Shown one piece after another: positions 1-8,462 of a stretch of DNA of 64,000 bases. The position numbers and the translations under genes were made by a program. A model generated the notes under the pieces. It was not told the origin of the DNA. It was given only the letters and a program-made list of their open reading frames with translations, and made no database searches. Source of the DNA: Micromonospora sp. WMMD882 (GTDB lineage Bacteria; Actinomycetota; Actinomycetes; Mycobacteriales; Micromonosporaceae); contig NZ_CP114903.1 of the NCBI RefSeq assembly GCF_027497255.1, positions 3,162,001 through 3,226,000 on the forward strand, given 5' to 3'. How positions within the stretch are numbered: position 1 is the stretch's first letter; the number at the start of each line of letters is the position of its first letter.

Positions 1-1
1 G

Positions 2-517
2 GTGCTCGGCCCGGCCGTCTGGGCGGCGGCGACGACGGGTGAATGGACCACCGCCGTGCTGCTCGCGGTGCCGCCGGCCGCCGGTCCGGTGCTGACCGGG
101 CCGATCCCGGGCTGGATCGCGCCGGCGCTCACCCACGGCCTGGCCTACACGGTCGCCGCGGCCCTGCCGCTGGTGATGGGCGCGGTGTTCCTGCGCGTCC
201 CGGTGCTGCCGGACGCCGCGGTGGAGGTGGCGGCGACCGACAGCGACCAGATGCCGGACGAGGTCGCGCTCGGTCAGTTGATCACCATGACCGACACCGC
301 GACGGTGCTGCTGGACCAGGGCGGCACGGTGCGGTTCCTGCCCAACGGTCGGGTCCGGACGCAGACCCTCTGCCCGGAGGTCGCCCGCGCGCCGTTCAGC
401 GTGGTGTCGGTGCACGGCTGGCCGGTGGAGGAGACCACCCTGGACTGGATGACGCCCCGCCGGCCGGTCGCCGCCCAGGATCCGCGCTGCGCCGGCCGCC
501 CGGCCGGCGGCTCCTGA
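2..517 (+). CDS. membrane protein, C-terminal part (gene starts before or at the window edge)
   Basis: The open frame is already running at the left edge, so the true start is unknown. About 171 residues are visible. There are two hydrophobic stretches, at roughly residues 10-35 and 45-65 (the second contains LPLVMGAVFL), followed by about 100 residues of soluble sequence with no motif I recognise. This suggests a membrane-anchored protein with a soluble tail. Two more small membrane-protein genes follow on the same strand, so the three may form a unit. Function unknown. Confidence 0.55.
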   Translation: MLGPAVWAAATTGEWTTAVLLAVPPAAGPVLTGPIPGWIAPALTHGLAYTVAAALPLVMGAVFLRVPVLPDAAVEVAATDSDQMPDEVALGQLITMTDTATVLLDQGGTVRFLPNGRVRTQTLCPEVARAPFSVVSVHGWPVEETTLDWMTPRRPVAAQDPRCAGRPAGGS

Positions 518-637
518 CCGCCGGCGGTACCGGCTCAGGCCGGGTCGGTGGCGGCGCCGGAGCGCCCGGGGCGGCCGGCGTCGGACGGGAGCGATACGGT
601 CGGCACCGCGGAACCGTCGACATCGGAGAGGGCGGCA

Positions 638-868
638 ATGGTCGAGGTGGGCGCCGTCGCGTTCGGCTTCGTGCTGGGCTGGTGGCTGGGCTCGCGTACC
701 GGCCGGCTCGCCGCCACCTGGCCGGGGTTGGCGCTGCTGGTCGCGGCCGGCCTGGTGGTGCAGGCCAACACCGGCCCGTCCGGGCTGCCGTGGGCGGCGC
801 TCGGCCTGCTCACCGGCGTCGGCGCGGTCGTGTCGTTCCGCTGGGCGGTCCGGTCCGCCGGATCCTGA
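638..868 (+). CDS. small membrane protein
   Basis: A 76-residue protein that is almost entirely hydrophobic. It has a helix at the N-terminus (VAFGFVLGWWLG) and two more further on (LALLVAAGLVV and LGLLTGVGAVV). I chose the ATG at 638 because a GGAG stands ten bases upstream and the frame before it (from 548) is polar and repetitive. It lies between two other membrane-protein genes, 18 bases before the next start. I do not recognise the family. A role as an envelope accessory protein is only inferred. Confidence 0.6.
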   Translation: MVEVGAVAFGFVLGWWLGSRTGRLAATWPGLALLVAAGLVVQANTGPSGLPWAALGLLTGVGAVVSFRWAVRSAGS

Positions 869-886
869 CGAGGGTGAGGGGTGCTC

Positions 887-1252
887 ATGGTCCTGGCGCA
901 GTGGGGAGCGCTGGCGTTCGGTGTGGTGATCGGGTGGTTCACGTACTTCGTGAACCGGCACCGGGCCGAGATACGGCTCGCCGACGTCGCCTCGATCCTG
1001 GGCGCGCTGGGCGGGGGCGTGGCGCTCACCCTCTTCCCCGAGCAGACCGACCTGTTCGCCGCGTACGGCCTGGGGCTGGCGATCGGCTTCTTCGGGTACT
1101 TCCTCCTGCTGGTCGTGCTGGTGCTGACCCAGCGGGGCTGGACGATGGCGTGGTTCCTGGACGGCCGACGGCCACCGCTGGACGGCCAGCTCGGCAGCGA
1201 CGGCAGCCGCCCGATGGACGCCCCGGAGATCAACCGGCGGGCCCGGGGCTGA
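887..1252 (+). CDS. small membrane protein
   Basis: A 121-residue protein with three probable membrane helices: LAQWGALAFGVVIGWFTYF at the N-terminus, one around VASILGALGGGVALTLF and one around LGLAIGFFGYFLLLVVLVL. The tail is short, polar and arginine-rich. A GAGGG six bases upstream favours the ATG at 887 over the GTG at 881. The 3' end overlaps the end of the convergent CHAT gene by 23 bases. I do not recognise the family; it resembles small subunits of membrane assemblies in topology only. Confidence 0.65.
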   Translation: MVLAQWGALAFGVVIGWFTYFVNRHRAEIRLADVASILGALGGGVALTLFPEQTDLFAAYGLGLAIGFFGYFLLLVVLVLTQRGWTMAWFLDGRRPPLDGQLGSDGSRPMDAPEINRRARG

Positions 1253-4031
1253 CCCCGACCGGCCCGTCGAGCCGCAGGTTCGGCGGGGCGTACGCGACGT
1301 AGATCAGCCCGAGCGGGTTACCGGCCGCGAGCAGGGCCAGCCGGGCGGAGCGCACCGCCCGACCGATCGACTCCCGCCGGTTGACGAAGGCGTCCAGGAC
1401 CAGCCGGCCGAACGTCTCGGCCAGCGACTCGTACGTGACGATCTCGGTGCCGATGACGCCGGAGGCGAGCGCCCGGGTGACGAACGCGTCCACGAAGGAC
1501 ATCGCGTAGCGGGGCTCGACGGCGGCCGTCCGGCAGCCGTTGAGGAACACCAGTGGCCGCCCCTCGGGCCAGTACACGTCGCCGTCGGCGATCTGCAGGT
1601 AGCTGATCCCGGACGCCTCCGGCGGACCGACCAGCAGCAGCGGCTCCCCGTCGACGATCGCCCCGTGACAGAAGAAGTAGACGAGCTGGGTCACCGGCTC
1701 CGCCGCCCGCAACGCGGCGAGCATGCCCTCCCGGTCGGCGTGCAGTTGCGACTCCGGGCTGCCCAGGCCGCGCACCCAGCTCGGGTGGGGGCCGGCGAAC
1801 TCCTGCGAGATGCCCACCACGCACCGGGGCCGCCCGCCGCACCGGATGAGGTGCCCGCCGCTACCCACGTCGTGCGGCTTTCCCCGGGCCGGGTGCGCCG
1901 ACAGGGCCGAACGGGGCAGGCCGAGCTCGTGCCGGAAGCCCCAGAACCCGGCCGGGCAGACCACCGACCGGTCCCCGTACGAGGGACACTCGCCCTGGAA
2001 GCACGGCTCCCGGGTGAGGTCGACGCCGGCGCGCAGGGCCGCCCCGGCGGTCGGGCACAGGGTCAACCGCAGCCCTTGGTCGAGCGGGTGGTCGTAGAAG
2101 AGGGCGGCGGGGACGACCATCCGCGCGCTCGCCCGGCTGGCCAGCTCCACCACGCCGGGCCGGCGCAGCCGGTCCCGCAGCAGCCGCAGCGGGGACACGC
2201 CGGGCTGCGCGGTCGGCCCGGCCAGCTCGCCGGCGATCGCCGTCCACAGCGCGTACCCGGTGCAGGCCAGGTCGATCAGGTCCTCGGTCGGGTCCGGTGG
2301 GGTCCGGTCGTACCGGAAGGTGAGCCCCCGCCGGTACTCGTCGTCGCTGCCCCAACTGATCCGGCGCAGCGTGCGGCGGGCGGTGGTGACCAGATCCTGC
2401 AACGCCTGCGCGTCGAGCGCGGTGTCCTGTTTGATCTCGCCGCCCGCGCCGAGGAAGCGGAAGCCGTGCGTGCCCGGCCCGTTGTCGTTGACGAAGATGG
2501 ACAGGTCCAGGTCGGCCAGCCGGGACAGCTCCCGCGGGTCGAGCCGGGTGTCCACCGCGTAGTCCACCACCGCCCCGTGCGGACCGGCCGCCCCGACGAC
2601 CAGGCTGACCATCCGGGACTGCAACAGCGTCCCCCGGCAGTAGATCCCGCAGCGCAGCCGGTGCCGGCCGGGCCGGTTCGGGGTGCGGATCGGGAAGTAC
2701 AGCCGGGCCCCGCCGGTCGAGCGCCCGTCCGGTTGCCGGCGTACCACCAGGGCGCCGTCGGCGGCCACCACGAGCTCCCCCACGTCCGCGCCGGGCACCG
2801 GGGCGATCTCGGCGGGATAGCCGAAGACGGCGACGGTGAGCGCCGTCCCCGGCCCGGCGCCGGCCGGCATCGTCAGCGGGGCGGGCGCCGACTCGAAGGC
2901 GCCGGGCGCGGGCTCCCCCACCTCCAGCCAGAACAGGTACGCCGTCCGCGGCGACAGCGGTTCGAGGACGCCGATCGGGCGGTCCGGCTCCGCCGGCCGA
3001 GCCACCCCGGTGCTCACGTACCGGGTCCGGGCCGGCGGCCGGGCGGCCCCGGCGGGACGGCTACGGGGCCCCCGGAAGGCGCCATACGACCGGACCAGCT
3101 CCTCACCCTCCCCGAGGGTCCGCATCTGCGGATGCAAGTCGTAGGACCGCGGTGACGGTGCGACGTCATCCGGCCGACCGCCGCCCGGAAGGCTCCCCCA
3201 GGGATCGTCCCGGTCGGGAAGGTCGTCGTCAGGGGGGAGGGCGCCGGCGGCCGCTCCGGTTTCCTCGTCCGGGCTCGACCGTATGGGGGGCGTCAGCCGG
3301 ACCGAGATCGATATGACCGCGTCGTCGATGACCCGGACCAGGTCCGCCACGGGCGCCGAGTCGGCGAGCCGGTCCAGGAGGGGGACGGCCGGATGGGCGG
3401 CCAGCAGCTCGGCGGCCACCGTCGGCCAGCGGGTCGCCCTCGTCGACACCGCCCGGTAGGTCGGCCGCCAGAAGGGGTGCAGCAGCCGGTCCCGGTCACG
3501 GAGCCGGTCGCGGTCGGTGGGGTCGAGGAAGGGCGCGACCCGGGCCGCGACGGCCGTCGCGTACCAGTCGGCCCCCCGGTAGGCGGCCTCCTCGACCAGG
3601 TCCAGAACCCGGCCGGCGGCCCGACCGACGACGGCCGGCGGCAGCTCCGGCAGCAGATACGCCACATCCGGGACGTGGAGCCAGCCGAGCGGAGCGGCCC
3701 AGAACGGATGCTCCGGCGGGTACGACGGCACGATCGGCCGGAACGGCGGCGGCTCGCCCGGCCGCGCGCCCAGCAACTCGGTCATCGCCTCCGGGATCAC
3801 CGGCCAGGGATTGTCCGTGGCGCGGGTGTCCCCGGCGAGCATGGCTGCCAGGCGCACCATGCGGACCGAGTCCGCGCCGGCGCTGTCGAGGCGCGCCAGC
3901 CGGGACGCCATCCAGACCAGCAGCGACGCCTCGGGGGCCCCCGGTCGTTCGCCGACCGGCCGCCGGAACCGTCCGGGACGGACAGCTCGACCGGCCAACA
4001 GGTCCGCCAGGTCCTCGATCGGTGTGGCCAT
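1230..4031 (-). CDS. CHAT-domain (caspase-like) protein
   Basis: A 933-residue protein whose C-terminal third matches the CHAT (caspase/HetF-associated) peptidase fold. A histidine near residue 789 follows a hydrophobic strand (QLVYFFCHG), and a cysteine near 833 sits in VFLNGCRTA, the expected His/Cys dyad. Upstream are a helical N-terminal region (residues 1-250), a low-complexity acidic linker (about 255-300) and a beta-rich middle region. I see no TPR repeats. CHAT proteins are known or predicted proteases, several of them in defence and programmed cell death. I prefer the ATG at 4031 (MATPIEDLAD) because residues before it are atypical. The partner or substrate is unknown; the nearest genes encode small membrane proteins. 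Confidence 0.8.
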   Translation of the reverse strand: MATPIEDLADLLAGRAVRPGRFRRPVGERPGAPEASLLVWMASRLARLDSAGADSVRMVRLAAMLAGDTRATDNPWPVIPEAMTELLGARPGEPPPFRPIVPSYPPEHPFWAAPLGWLHVPDVAYLLPELPPAVVGRAAGRVLDLVEEAAYRGADWYATAVAARVAPFLDPTDRDRLRDRDRLLHPFWRPTYRAVSTRATRWPTVAAELLAAHPAVPLLDRLADSAPVADLVRVIDDAVISISVRLTPPIRSSPDEETGAAAGALPPDDDLPDRDDPWGSLPGGGRPDDVAPSPRSYDLHPQMRTLGEGEELVRSYGAFRGPRSRPAGAARPPARTRYVSTGVARPAEPDRPIGVLEPLSPRTAYLFWLEVGEPAPGAFESAPAPLTMPAGAGPGTALTVAVFGYPAEIAPVPGADVGELVVAADGALVVRRQPDGRSTGGARLYFPIRTPNRPGRHRLRCGIYCRGTLLQSRMVSLVVGAAGPHGAVVDYAVDTRLDPRELSRLADLDLSIFVNDNGPGTHGFRFLGAGGEIKQDTALDAQALQDLVTTARRTLRRISWGSDDEYRRGLTFRYDRTPPDPTEDLIDLACTGYALWTAIAGELAGPTAQPGVSPLRLLRDRLRRPGVVELASRASARMVVPAALFYDHPLDQGLRLTLCPTAGAALRAGVDLTREPCFQGECPSYGDRSVVCPAGFWGFRHELGLPRSALSAHPARGKPHDVGSGGHLIRCGGRPRCVVGISQEFAGPHPSWVRGLGSPESQLHADREGMLAALRAAEPVTQLVYFFCHGAIVDGEPLLLVGPPEASGISYLQIADGDVYWPEGRPLVFLNGCRTAAVEPRYAMSFVDAFVTRALASGVIGTEIVTYESLAETFGRLVLDAFVNRRESIGRAVRSARLALLAAGNPLGLIYVAYAPPNLRLDGPVGVSPGPAG

Positions 4032-4200
4032 GGACGAACAATGGCGCAGTCGCGCCGGACGGGCCACTCTGGAGCACAGTCGGCTTTCTTACCCGCCCCA
4101 CTGGTCGGCTTCAGGCCGCGCGAGCGCCGGGCCCGCCGGTCCGCCGCCCGGGCCCCGCGTGCACCGGGCCGACCGGTCCGCACTGCCCGGGCCGGACTGC

Positions 4201-4293
4201 CCGCGCGGGGCTGCCCGGCCCGGACTGCGGACTGCCCGCGCGGGGCTGCCCGGCCCGGACTGCGGACTGCCCGCGCGGGGCTGCCCGGCCCGG
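4201..4293. repeat. 35-bp tandem repeat, about 2.6 copies
   Basis: Two identical 35-base units start at 4201 and 4236, each opening with CCGCGCGGGGCTGCCCGGCC and ending CGGACTGCGGACTGC. A third copy starting at 4271 is cut off after 23 bases. The array is in the upstream region of the CHAT gene and I see no credible gene in it. Confidence 0.85.
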
Positions 4294-4420
4294 GGCGCGC
4301 CCCACCACCCCGTCCCTGCTTGACCAAACCCAGAGACCCCACGACGGTCGGGCGTGCTGCCAAAAGTCAGACGCGATCACGGAAAGTCAGATGGCCGTTC
4401 CCAGCAACATCCCTCCCGAG

Positions 4421-4547
4421 GCTTTGCTCTGCACCCCTAGCCGCGCCAGTAACGATGCGTGAAGAAACAGCGAGCAGGTATTTGCTATCCGGGAATACAT
4501 ATTCCCTGTTAGACACGCTTGTCGCGTCCGTGGGTGCAGAGCAAAGC
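4421..4547. repeat. AT-rich island with a perfect 16-bp inverted repeat
   Basis: GCTTTGCTCTGCACCC at 4421-4436 is matched exactly in inverted orientation at 4532-4547. The 95 bases between are markedly poorer in GC than the flanks and contain a second palindrome at 4491-4506 (GGGAATA, two bases, TATTCCC). No open frame of note lies inside. It may be a small mobile-element remnant, a structured RNA or a regulatory region. The interval 4032-4851 holds no other feature I can support. Confidence 0.6.
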
Positions 4548-4851
4548 GGACGTGAGGCTGTCGGTTGGCGGCAGCGACATCACTATCGGCAACTGCCAGC
4601 TTGAATCTGACCCTCGGCTACTCGCCGCAACCATCGGTGGGGTGCGGGTGACGACGCGGTGAGCAAGGTGTCCACGCCGACCGCGATGCCGGAACGGCTG
4701 ACCCAGCCGGACCGGCCGACACGGCGGACCAGGCCGACATCGGACGACCGGCTGAAATGGCCGACTCAGCCGGCGCAGCACGCCCGCCGGGCCGGTGAGC
4801 GTGCCGGCCGGACCCGTAGGCCCGCCCGGCCGTGGACACGCGGCGGCTGCG

Positions 4852-5139
4852 TCAGGCGGCGGGTTTCTCGGTGAAGCCGAACTGCACGACGCCCTCGTCG
4901 TCGACGCTGGCGTCGACCGAGGTGTCGCCCAGCAGCTCGGCGGCGTCGGCGTCGAGGAAGATCCGGGCCCCCTCGGCGGCCACCACCTGGTCGCCCTGGG
5001 CGGGCTGCTCCACGAGTTCGACGGTGAGCGAGCCGGCGGTGACGTCGGCCGCGATGCGCAGCCCTCCGGCGTCGGAGACGTCCTGCTGGGCGGCGAGGTC
5101 ACGGATGACGAGTACGGCGTTGTCGGTCATGGTGAGCAC
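4852..5139 (-). CDS. HesB/IscA-like protein lacking cysteines
   Basis: A 95-residue protein with the general layout of the HesB/IscA fold: an N-terminal helix (VIRDLAAQQD), then GGLRIAADV, then a strand run and a hydrophobic turn (ARIFLDADAAELLGDTSVDA). The family normally carries three cysteines that hold iron-sulphur clusters or iron; this protein has none, so it cannot act as a classical cluster carrier. GAGGAG stands seven bases before a GTG at 5139, which decides the start; an ATG at 5130 is the alternative. It is divergent from the aquaporin gene. Function unknown. Confidence 0.7.
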   Translation of the reverse strand: MLTMTDNAVLVIRDLAAQQDVSDAGGLRIAADVTAGSLTVELVEQPAQGDQVVAAEGARIFLDADAAELLGDTSVDASVDDEGVVQFGFTEKPAA

Positions 5140-5395
5140 GGCGGAGCTCCTCACTAGATGGGCGGATTGTCGCGCTGGCGACCGGACGTCGAGGATTCGC
5201 GGTGATCGGACGTCGAGCCTGCGGACCTGGACTGGGCGGGCCGGCGACCGGCCGGAATCTGCGGACCCGGCCCGTGAGGACACTTCGCCGGGCCTGGCTC
5301 GCCGACGGGCTGACGGACGTGGCAGGCGGCCACCGCCCGGGGCCGATCGCGTGGGCCCCTCCCACCACCGTGCCCGCTGCCAGGTGATCCGTCAA

Positions 5396-5488
5396 ATAGA
5401 GCACGATCAGCGGAAAGGGCTAAGCTACCATAGCACCATAAAAGCCGATTAAACCTTATAGCGAACCAGGCTCGCATAAGCTGCAGCC
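5396..5488 (+). promoter_or_regulatory. AT-rich leader before the aquaporin gene
   Basis: The bases before the aquaporin start are unusually AT-rich for this chromosome and include CTTATA near 5455, a possible -10 region. No clear Shine-Dalgarno sequence is visible. The rest of the 5140-5488 gap is GC-rich and contains short direct repeats of GGACGTCGAG. Promoter function is inferred from composition only. Confidence 0.3.
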
Positions 5489-6214
5489 ATGGGTGACTTC
5501 CGCCGGTTCGGCGCCGAGTGCCTCGGCACGCTGCTGTTGGTCTTCTTCGGCGTGGGCAGCGCGGTCGCCGCCCGCGTCCAGGGCGGCGTGGTGGTCGTCG
5601 CGCTGGCCTTCGGTTTCGTCATGCTGGCGCTCGTCTACACCATCGGCCCGCTCTCCGGCAGCCACTGCAACCCGGCGGTGACGCTCGGCGTCCTGCTCTC
5701 CGGCAAGATCTCGCCGAAAGGCGCGGTCGGGTACTGGATCGCCCAGTTCGTTGGGGCCACCCTCGCCGCCTTCATCCTGTGGGGCCTGACCCGGTGGGGG
5801 GACGTGGCCGACGAGACCGGGGTGCTCGGCAGCAACGGTTACGGCGCGCACATCAACCGGGGCGGGACGATGGTGCTGGAAACCGTCCTCACGTTCCTGT
5901 TCGTGCTGGTCGTGCTGGTGGTGACCAGCCGCACCGAACACGCCCTGATGGCCGGGCTGGCGATCGGTCTCGCGCTGGCCACCGTCCACCTGATGGGCCT
6001 CACTCTGGACGGCACCTCGGTCAACCCGGCGCGGTCCTTCGGCCCGGCGGTCTTCACCGGCGGCACGGCCCTGCGGCAACTCTGGGTTTTCATCGTCTTC
6101 CCGCTGCTCGGCGGGGCGCTGGCCGCGCTGGTGGCCCCACTGATCCTGCGGCAGAACAGCCGCTACCGGGGAGAGCCGGAGGAGAACCCCACCGGCCGTC
6201 GACGCCGCCGCTGA
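5489..6214 (+). CDS. aqpZ: aquaporin Z-type water channel (MIP family)
   Basis: A 241-residue integral membrane protein. It has both half-helix NPA signatures of the MIP family, HCNPAVT near residue 60 and SVNPARS near residue 175, and six membrane helices. The family conducts water, sometimes small solutes, through the cytoplasmic membrane. The first NPA is followed by VTLGVLLSGK as in bacterial AqpZ proteins, and I see no extended loop like those of glycerol facilitators. The C-terminus ends in an arginine run. The gene appears monocistronic, 104 bases before the next gene. The family assignment is firm; water over glycerol preference is inferred. Confidence 0.9.
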   Translation: MGDFRRFGAECLGTLLLVFFGVGSAVAARVQGGVVVVALAFGFVMLALVYTIGPLSGSHCNPAVTLGVLLSGKISPKGAVGYWIAQFVGATLAAFILWGLTRWGDVADETGVLGSNGYGAHINRGGTMVLETVLTFLFVLVVLVVTSRTEHALMAGLAIGLALATVHLMGLTLDGTSVNPARSFGPAVFTGGTALRQLWVFIVFPLLGGALAALVAPLILRQNSRYRGEPEENPTGRRRRR

Positions 6215-6318
6215 CCGCCCGACGGAACCGCTGCCCCGAACCCGGCCACCCGAAATCCCGGCACAAATCTTCGGTCACGGTGCTGCGCCGAAAACTACCT
6301 TCATGACAGCATCGACGG

Positions 6319-7935
6319 ATGCAACGTCGTCACTGTGTCCGGGCGCTCGCGCTGACCGTTCTCGCCACGGCGGTCGTCACCGCCACCACCAGCGGGGCCC
6401 CCACCGCCAACGCCGAGTCCCCCACCTCCGCCGAAACCCGGCTCAGCGCCACCATCGACGCCATCCTCGCCGACCCCCGACTCGACGGCGCGCAGGCCGG
6501 CGTGGTGATCGCCGACGCCGCCACCGGCGAACCGGTCTACCAGCGCAACGGCGACCGCCGGCTGATCCCGGCCTCCAACACCAAGCTGCTCACCTCGGCC
6601 GCCGCCCTGGAGCTGCTCGGCCCCGGACACCGGTTCACCACCGACGTCCTGCGCGACGGCAACCAGCGCGGCGGCGTCCTCACCGGCGACCTCCACCTGC
6701 GCGGCGGCGGCGACCCGACGATGCTCGCCGCCGACTACGACGCGCTCGCCGCCTCGGTCGCCCGAGCCGGCATCCGGGTGGTCAGCGGCAACCTGGTCGC
6801 CGACGACACCCGCTACGACGCCACCCGGCTCGGCCCGGACTGGGCCTGGGACGACGAGCCGTACTACTACGCCGCCCAGGTCTCCGCGCTGACCGTCGCG
6901 CCGGACACCGACTACGACGCCGGGACGGCGATCGTCACCGCCACCCCCGGCAGCGGCGCCGGCGCCCGGCCGGAGATCAGCGTCACCCCGTCGACCGGGT
7001 ACCTGCGGATCGACAATCGGGCCACCACCGTGGCCACCGGCGGCACCGACGTCAGCTTCGAGCGGCAACACGGCACCAACACCATCGTGGTCACCGGGCA
7101 GATCGCCGCCGACGACGACGGCGTCAGCGACTGGGTGACGGTCTGGGAGCCCACCGGGTACGCCGCCGACGTGTTCCGCTCGGCGCTACGCCGGCACGGC
7201 GTACGGGTGCTCGGGCGGACCGTGCTCGGCCAGGCCACCCCCGCCGACGCCACGCGGGTGACCCACCACGACTCGATGCCGCTCGCCGAGCTGATGGTCC
7301 CGTTCCTGAAACTGTCGAACAACGGTCACGCCGAGGTGCTCACCAAGGAGATCGGCCGGGTGCTCACCGGCGCCGGCACCTGGTCGGCCGGGCTCGCCGC
7401 GATCAGCGAGTACGTCGCCGACGCCGGCATGGACACCGGCACGCTGCGTCAACGCGACGGATCCGGGCTGTCCCGGCGCAACCACGTCCCGCCCGCCGAG
7501 TTCGTCGACCTGCTGGTCGCCGTCCGCGCCGAGCCGTGGTTCGCCACCTGGTACGCGGCCCTGCCGGTGGCCGGCAACGCCGAGCGGTTCGTCGGCGGCA
7601 CCCTGCGCAGCCGGATGGTCGGCACCCCGGCGGCGAACAACGTACGCGCCAAGACCGGCAGCCTGACCGGGGTGTCCGGTCTCTCCGGGTACGTCACCGA
7701 CGCCGACGGCCGGGTGCTGGCCTTCTCGATCGTGCTGAACAACTACCTGGCCTCGTCGGTGAAGAGCCTGGAGGACCAGATCGCGATCACGTTGGCCTCG
7801 TACACCGGCAAGGCCACCGCCCGGACGGCGACCGGCGCCGCCGGCCGGGCCGCCGCCCCACCCGCCGCCCCGGCGCCCCCACAGGCCACCCCGGACGGGA
7901 TCGAATGCTCCTGGCACAAGCCCGTCACCTGCTGA
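6319..7935 (+). CDS. dacB: D-alanyl-D-alanine carboxypeptidase/endopeptidase (PBP4, peptidase S13)
   Basis: A 538-residue secreted penicillin-binding protein. An N-terminal signal peptide ends near SGAPTANA. The three active-site motifs of serine DD-peptidases are present in order: SNTK with the nucleophile near residue 86, SNN near residue 333 and KTG near residue 445. The large insertion between the first two motifs is typical of the S13 class. The enzyme trims or cleaves D-Ala-D-Ala peptides of peptidoglycan outside the membrane. The tail is alanine/proline-rich and ends with a cysteine. A terminator-like hairpin follows eight bases after the stop codon. Confidence 0.92.
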   Translation: MQRRHCVRALALTVLATAVVTATTSGAPTANAESPTSAETRLSATIDAILADPRLDGAQAGVVIADAATGEPVYQRNGDRRLIPASNTKLLTSAAALELLGPGHRFTTDVLRDGNQRGGVLTGDLHLRGGGDPTMLAADYDALAASVARAGIRVVSGNLVADDTRYDATRLGPDWAWDDEPYYYAAQVSALTVAPDTDYDAGTAIVTATPGSGAGARPEISVTPSTGYLRIDNRATTVATGGTDVSFERQHGTNTIVVTGQIAADDDGVSDWVTVWEPTGYAADVFRSALRRHGVRVLGRTVLGQATPADATRVTHHDSMPLAELMVPFLKLSNNGHAEVLTKEIGRVLTGAGTWSAGLAAISEYVADAGMDTGTLRQRDGSGLSRRNHVPPAEFVDLLVAVRAEPWFATWYAALPVAGNAERFVGGTLRSRMVGTPAANNVRAKTGSLTGVSGLSGYVTDADGRVLAFSIVLNNYLASSVKSLEDQIAITLASYTGKATARTATGAAGRAAAPPAAPAPPQATPDGIECSWHKPVTC

Positions 7936-7942
7936 GACGACC

Positions 7943-7987
7943 GGAAGGGGCCCGCCCTGCGCGTCGGCGTCGGCAACGGGCCCTTCC
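7943..7987. terminator. bidirectional terminator candidate
   Basis: GGAAGGGGCCCG at 7943-7954 pairs with CGGGCCCTTCC at 7977-7987, with one bulged G. It lies exactly between the converging ends of the carboxypeptidase gene and the small cysteine-protein gene. Confidence 0.6.
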
Positions 7988-8368
7988 TCACACCACGGCG
8001 GCGGGATCGCCGCGCTCGACGAGCGCGTCGATGTCGACCGGACGCAGGCCGCGCAGCGCCAGCACCCGCCGGCCCCACCGGTGCAGCCGGCACGGGTGCG
8101 GACTGGCGTCGTTACGGCAGACCGGGCCGCCGGCCCGTGGACGTGGCGCGTGCACCACCACGGCCCGGACCGCGAACTGCGCGTCCTCCCCGGTGACGTA
8201 CGGCGGGAGGGGGATGTCCCGCAGCACGTCCCCGGGCGGCTCCGGGGCGGACCGCCGGGCGGCCGGACGACCGGCGCGGTCGGAACTGACGGTACGGGCG
8301 GAACTGACGGTACGGACGGTACGGGCGGGACTGACGGTACGGGCGGGACCGACGGTGCCGGTGCTCAT
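7988..8368 (-). CDS. small C-x8-C-x2-H protein, paralogue of the 14329-14694 gene
   Basis: A 126-residue protein. The first 45 residues are low complexity (TVR/TVS repeats). The core, from residue 46, is closely similar to the protein at 14329-14694, sharing DLPLP or DIPLP, then AVRAVVVHA, then CRND, then PCRLHRWGRRVL. The two cysteines (84 and 93) and the histidine (96) keep identical spacing in both, which suggests metal binding or a structural disulphide. A GGAGG seven bases upstream supports this ATG. The gene follows an anchored beta-sandwich protein gene by 94 bases on the same strand. I do not recognise the family and infer no function. Confidence 0.7.
   Translation of the reverse strand: MSTGTVGPARTVSPARTVRTVSSARTVSSDRAGRPAARRSAPEPPGDVLRDIPLPPYVTGEDAQFAVRAVVVHAPRPRAGGPVCRNDASPHPCRLHRWGRRVLALRGLRPVDIDALVERGDPAAVV
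8278..8355. repeat. imperfect ~18-bp tandem repeat inside a coding region
   Basis: About four imperfect units related to GGGCGGAACTGACGGTAC. They encode the Thr-Val-Ser/Arg-rich N-terminus of the small cysteine protein and probably vary in length between strains. Confidence 0.6.
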
Positions 8369-8462
8369 CTGCGTGCCTCCCAGGATCGTCGAATCTTCGA
8401 TACCGGAAGTTACGACCGAGTCGACCCAGGGTGACGGACAAACTGTCCCGCCGTCACGTCGG

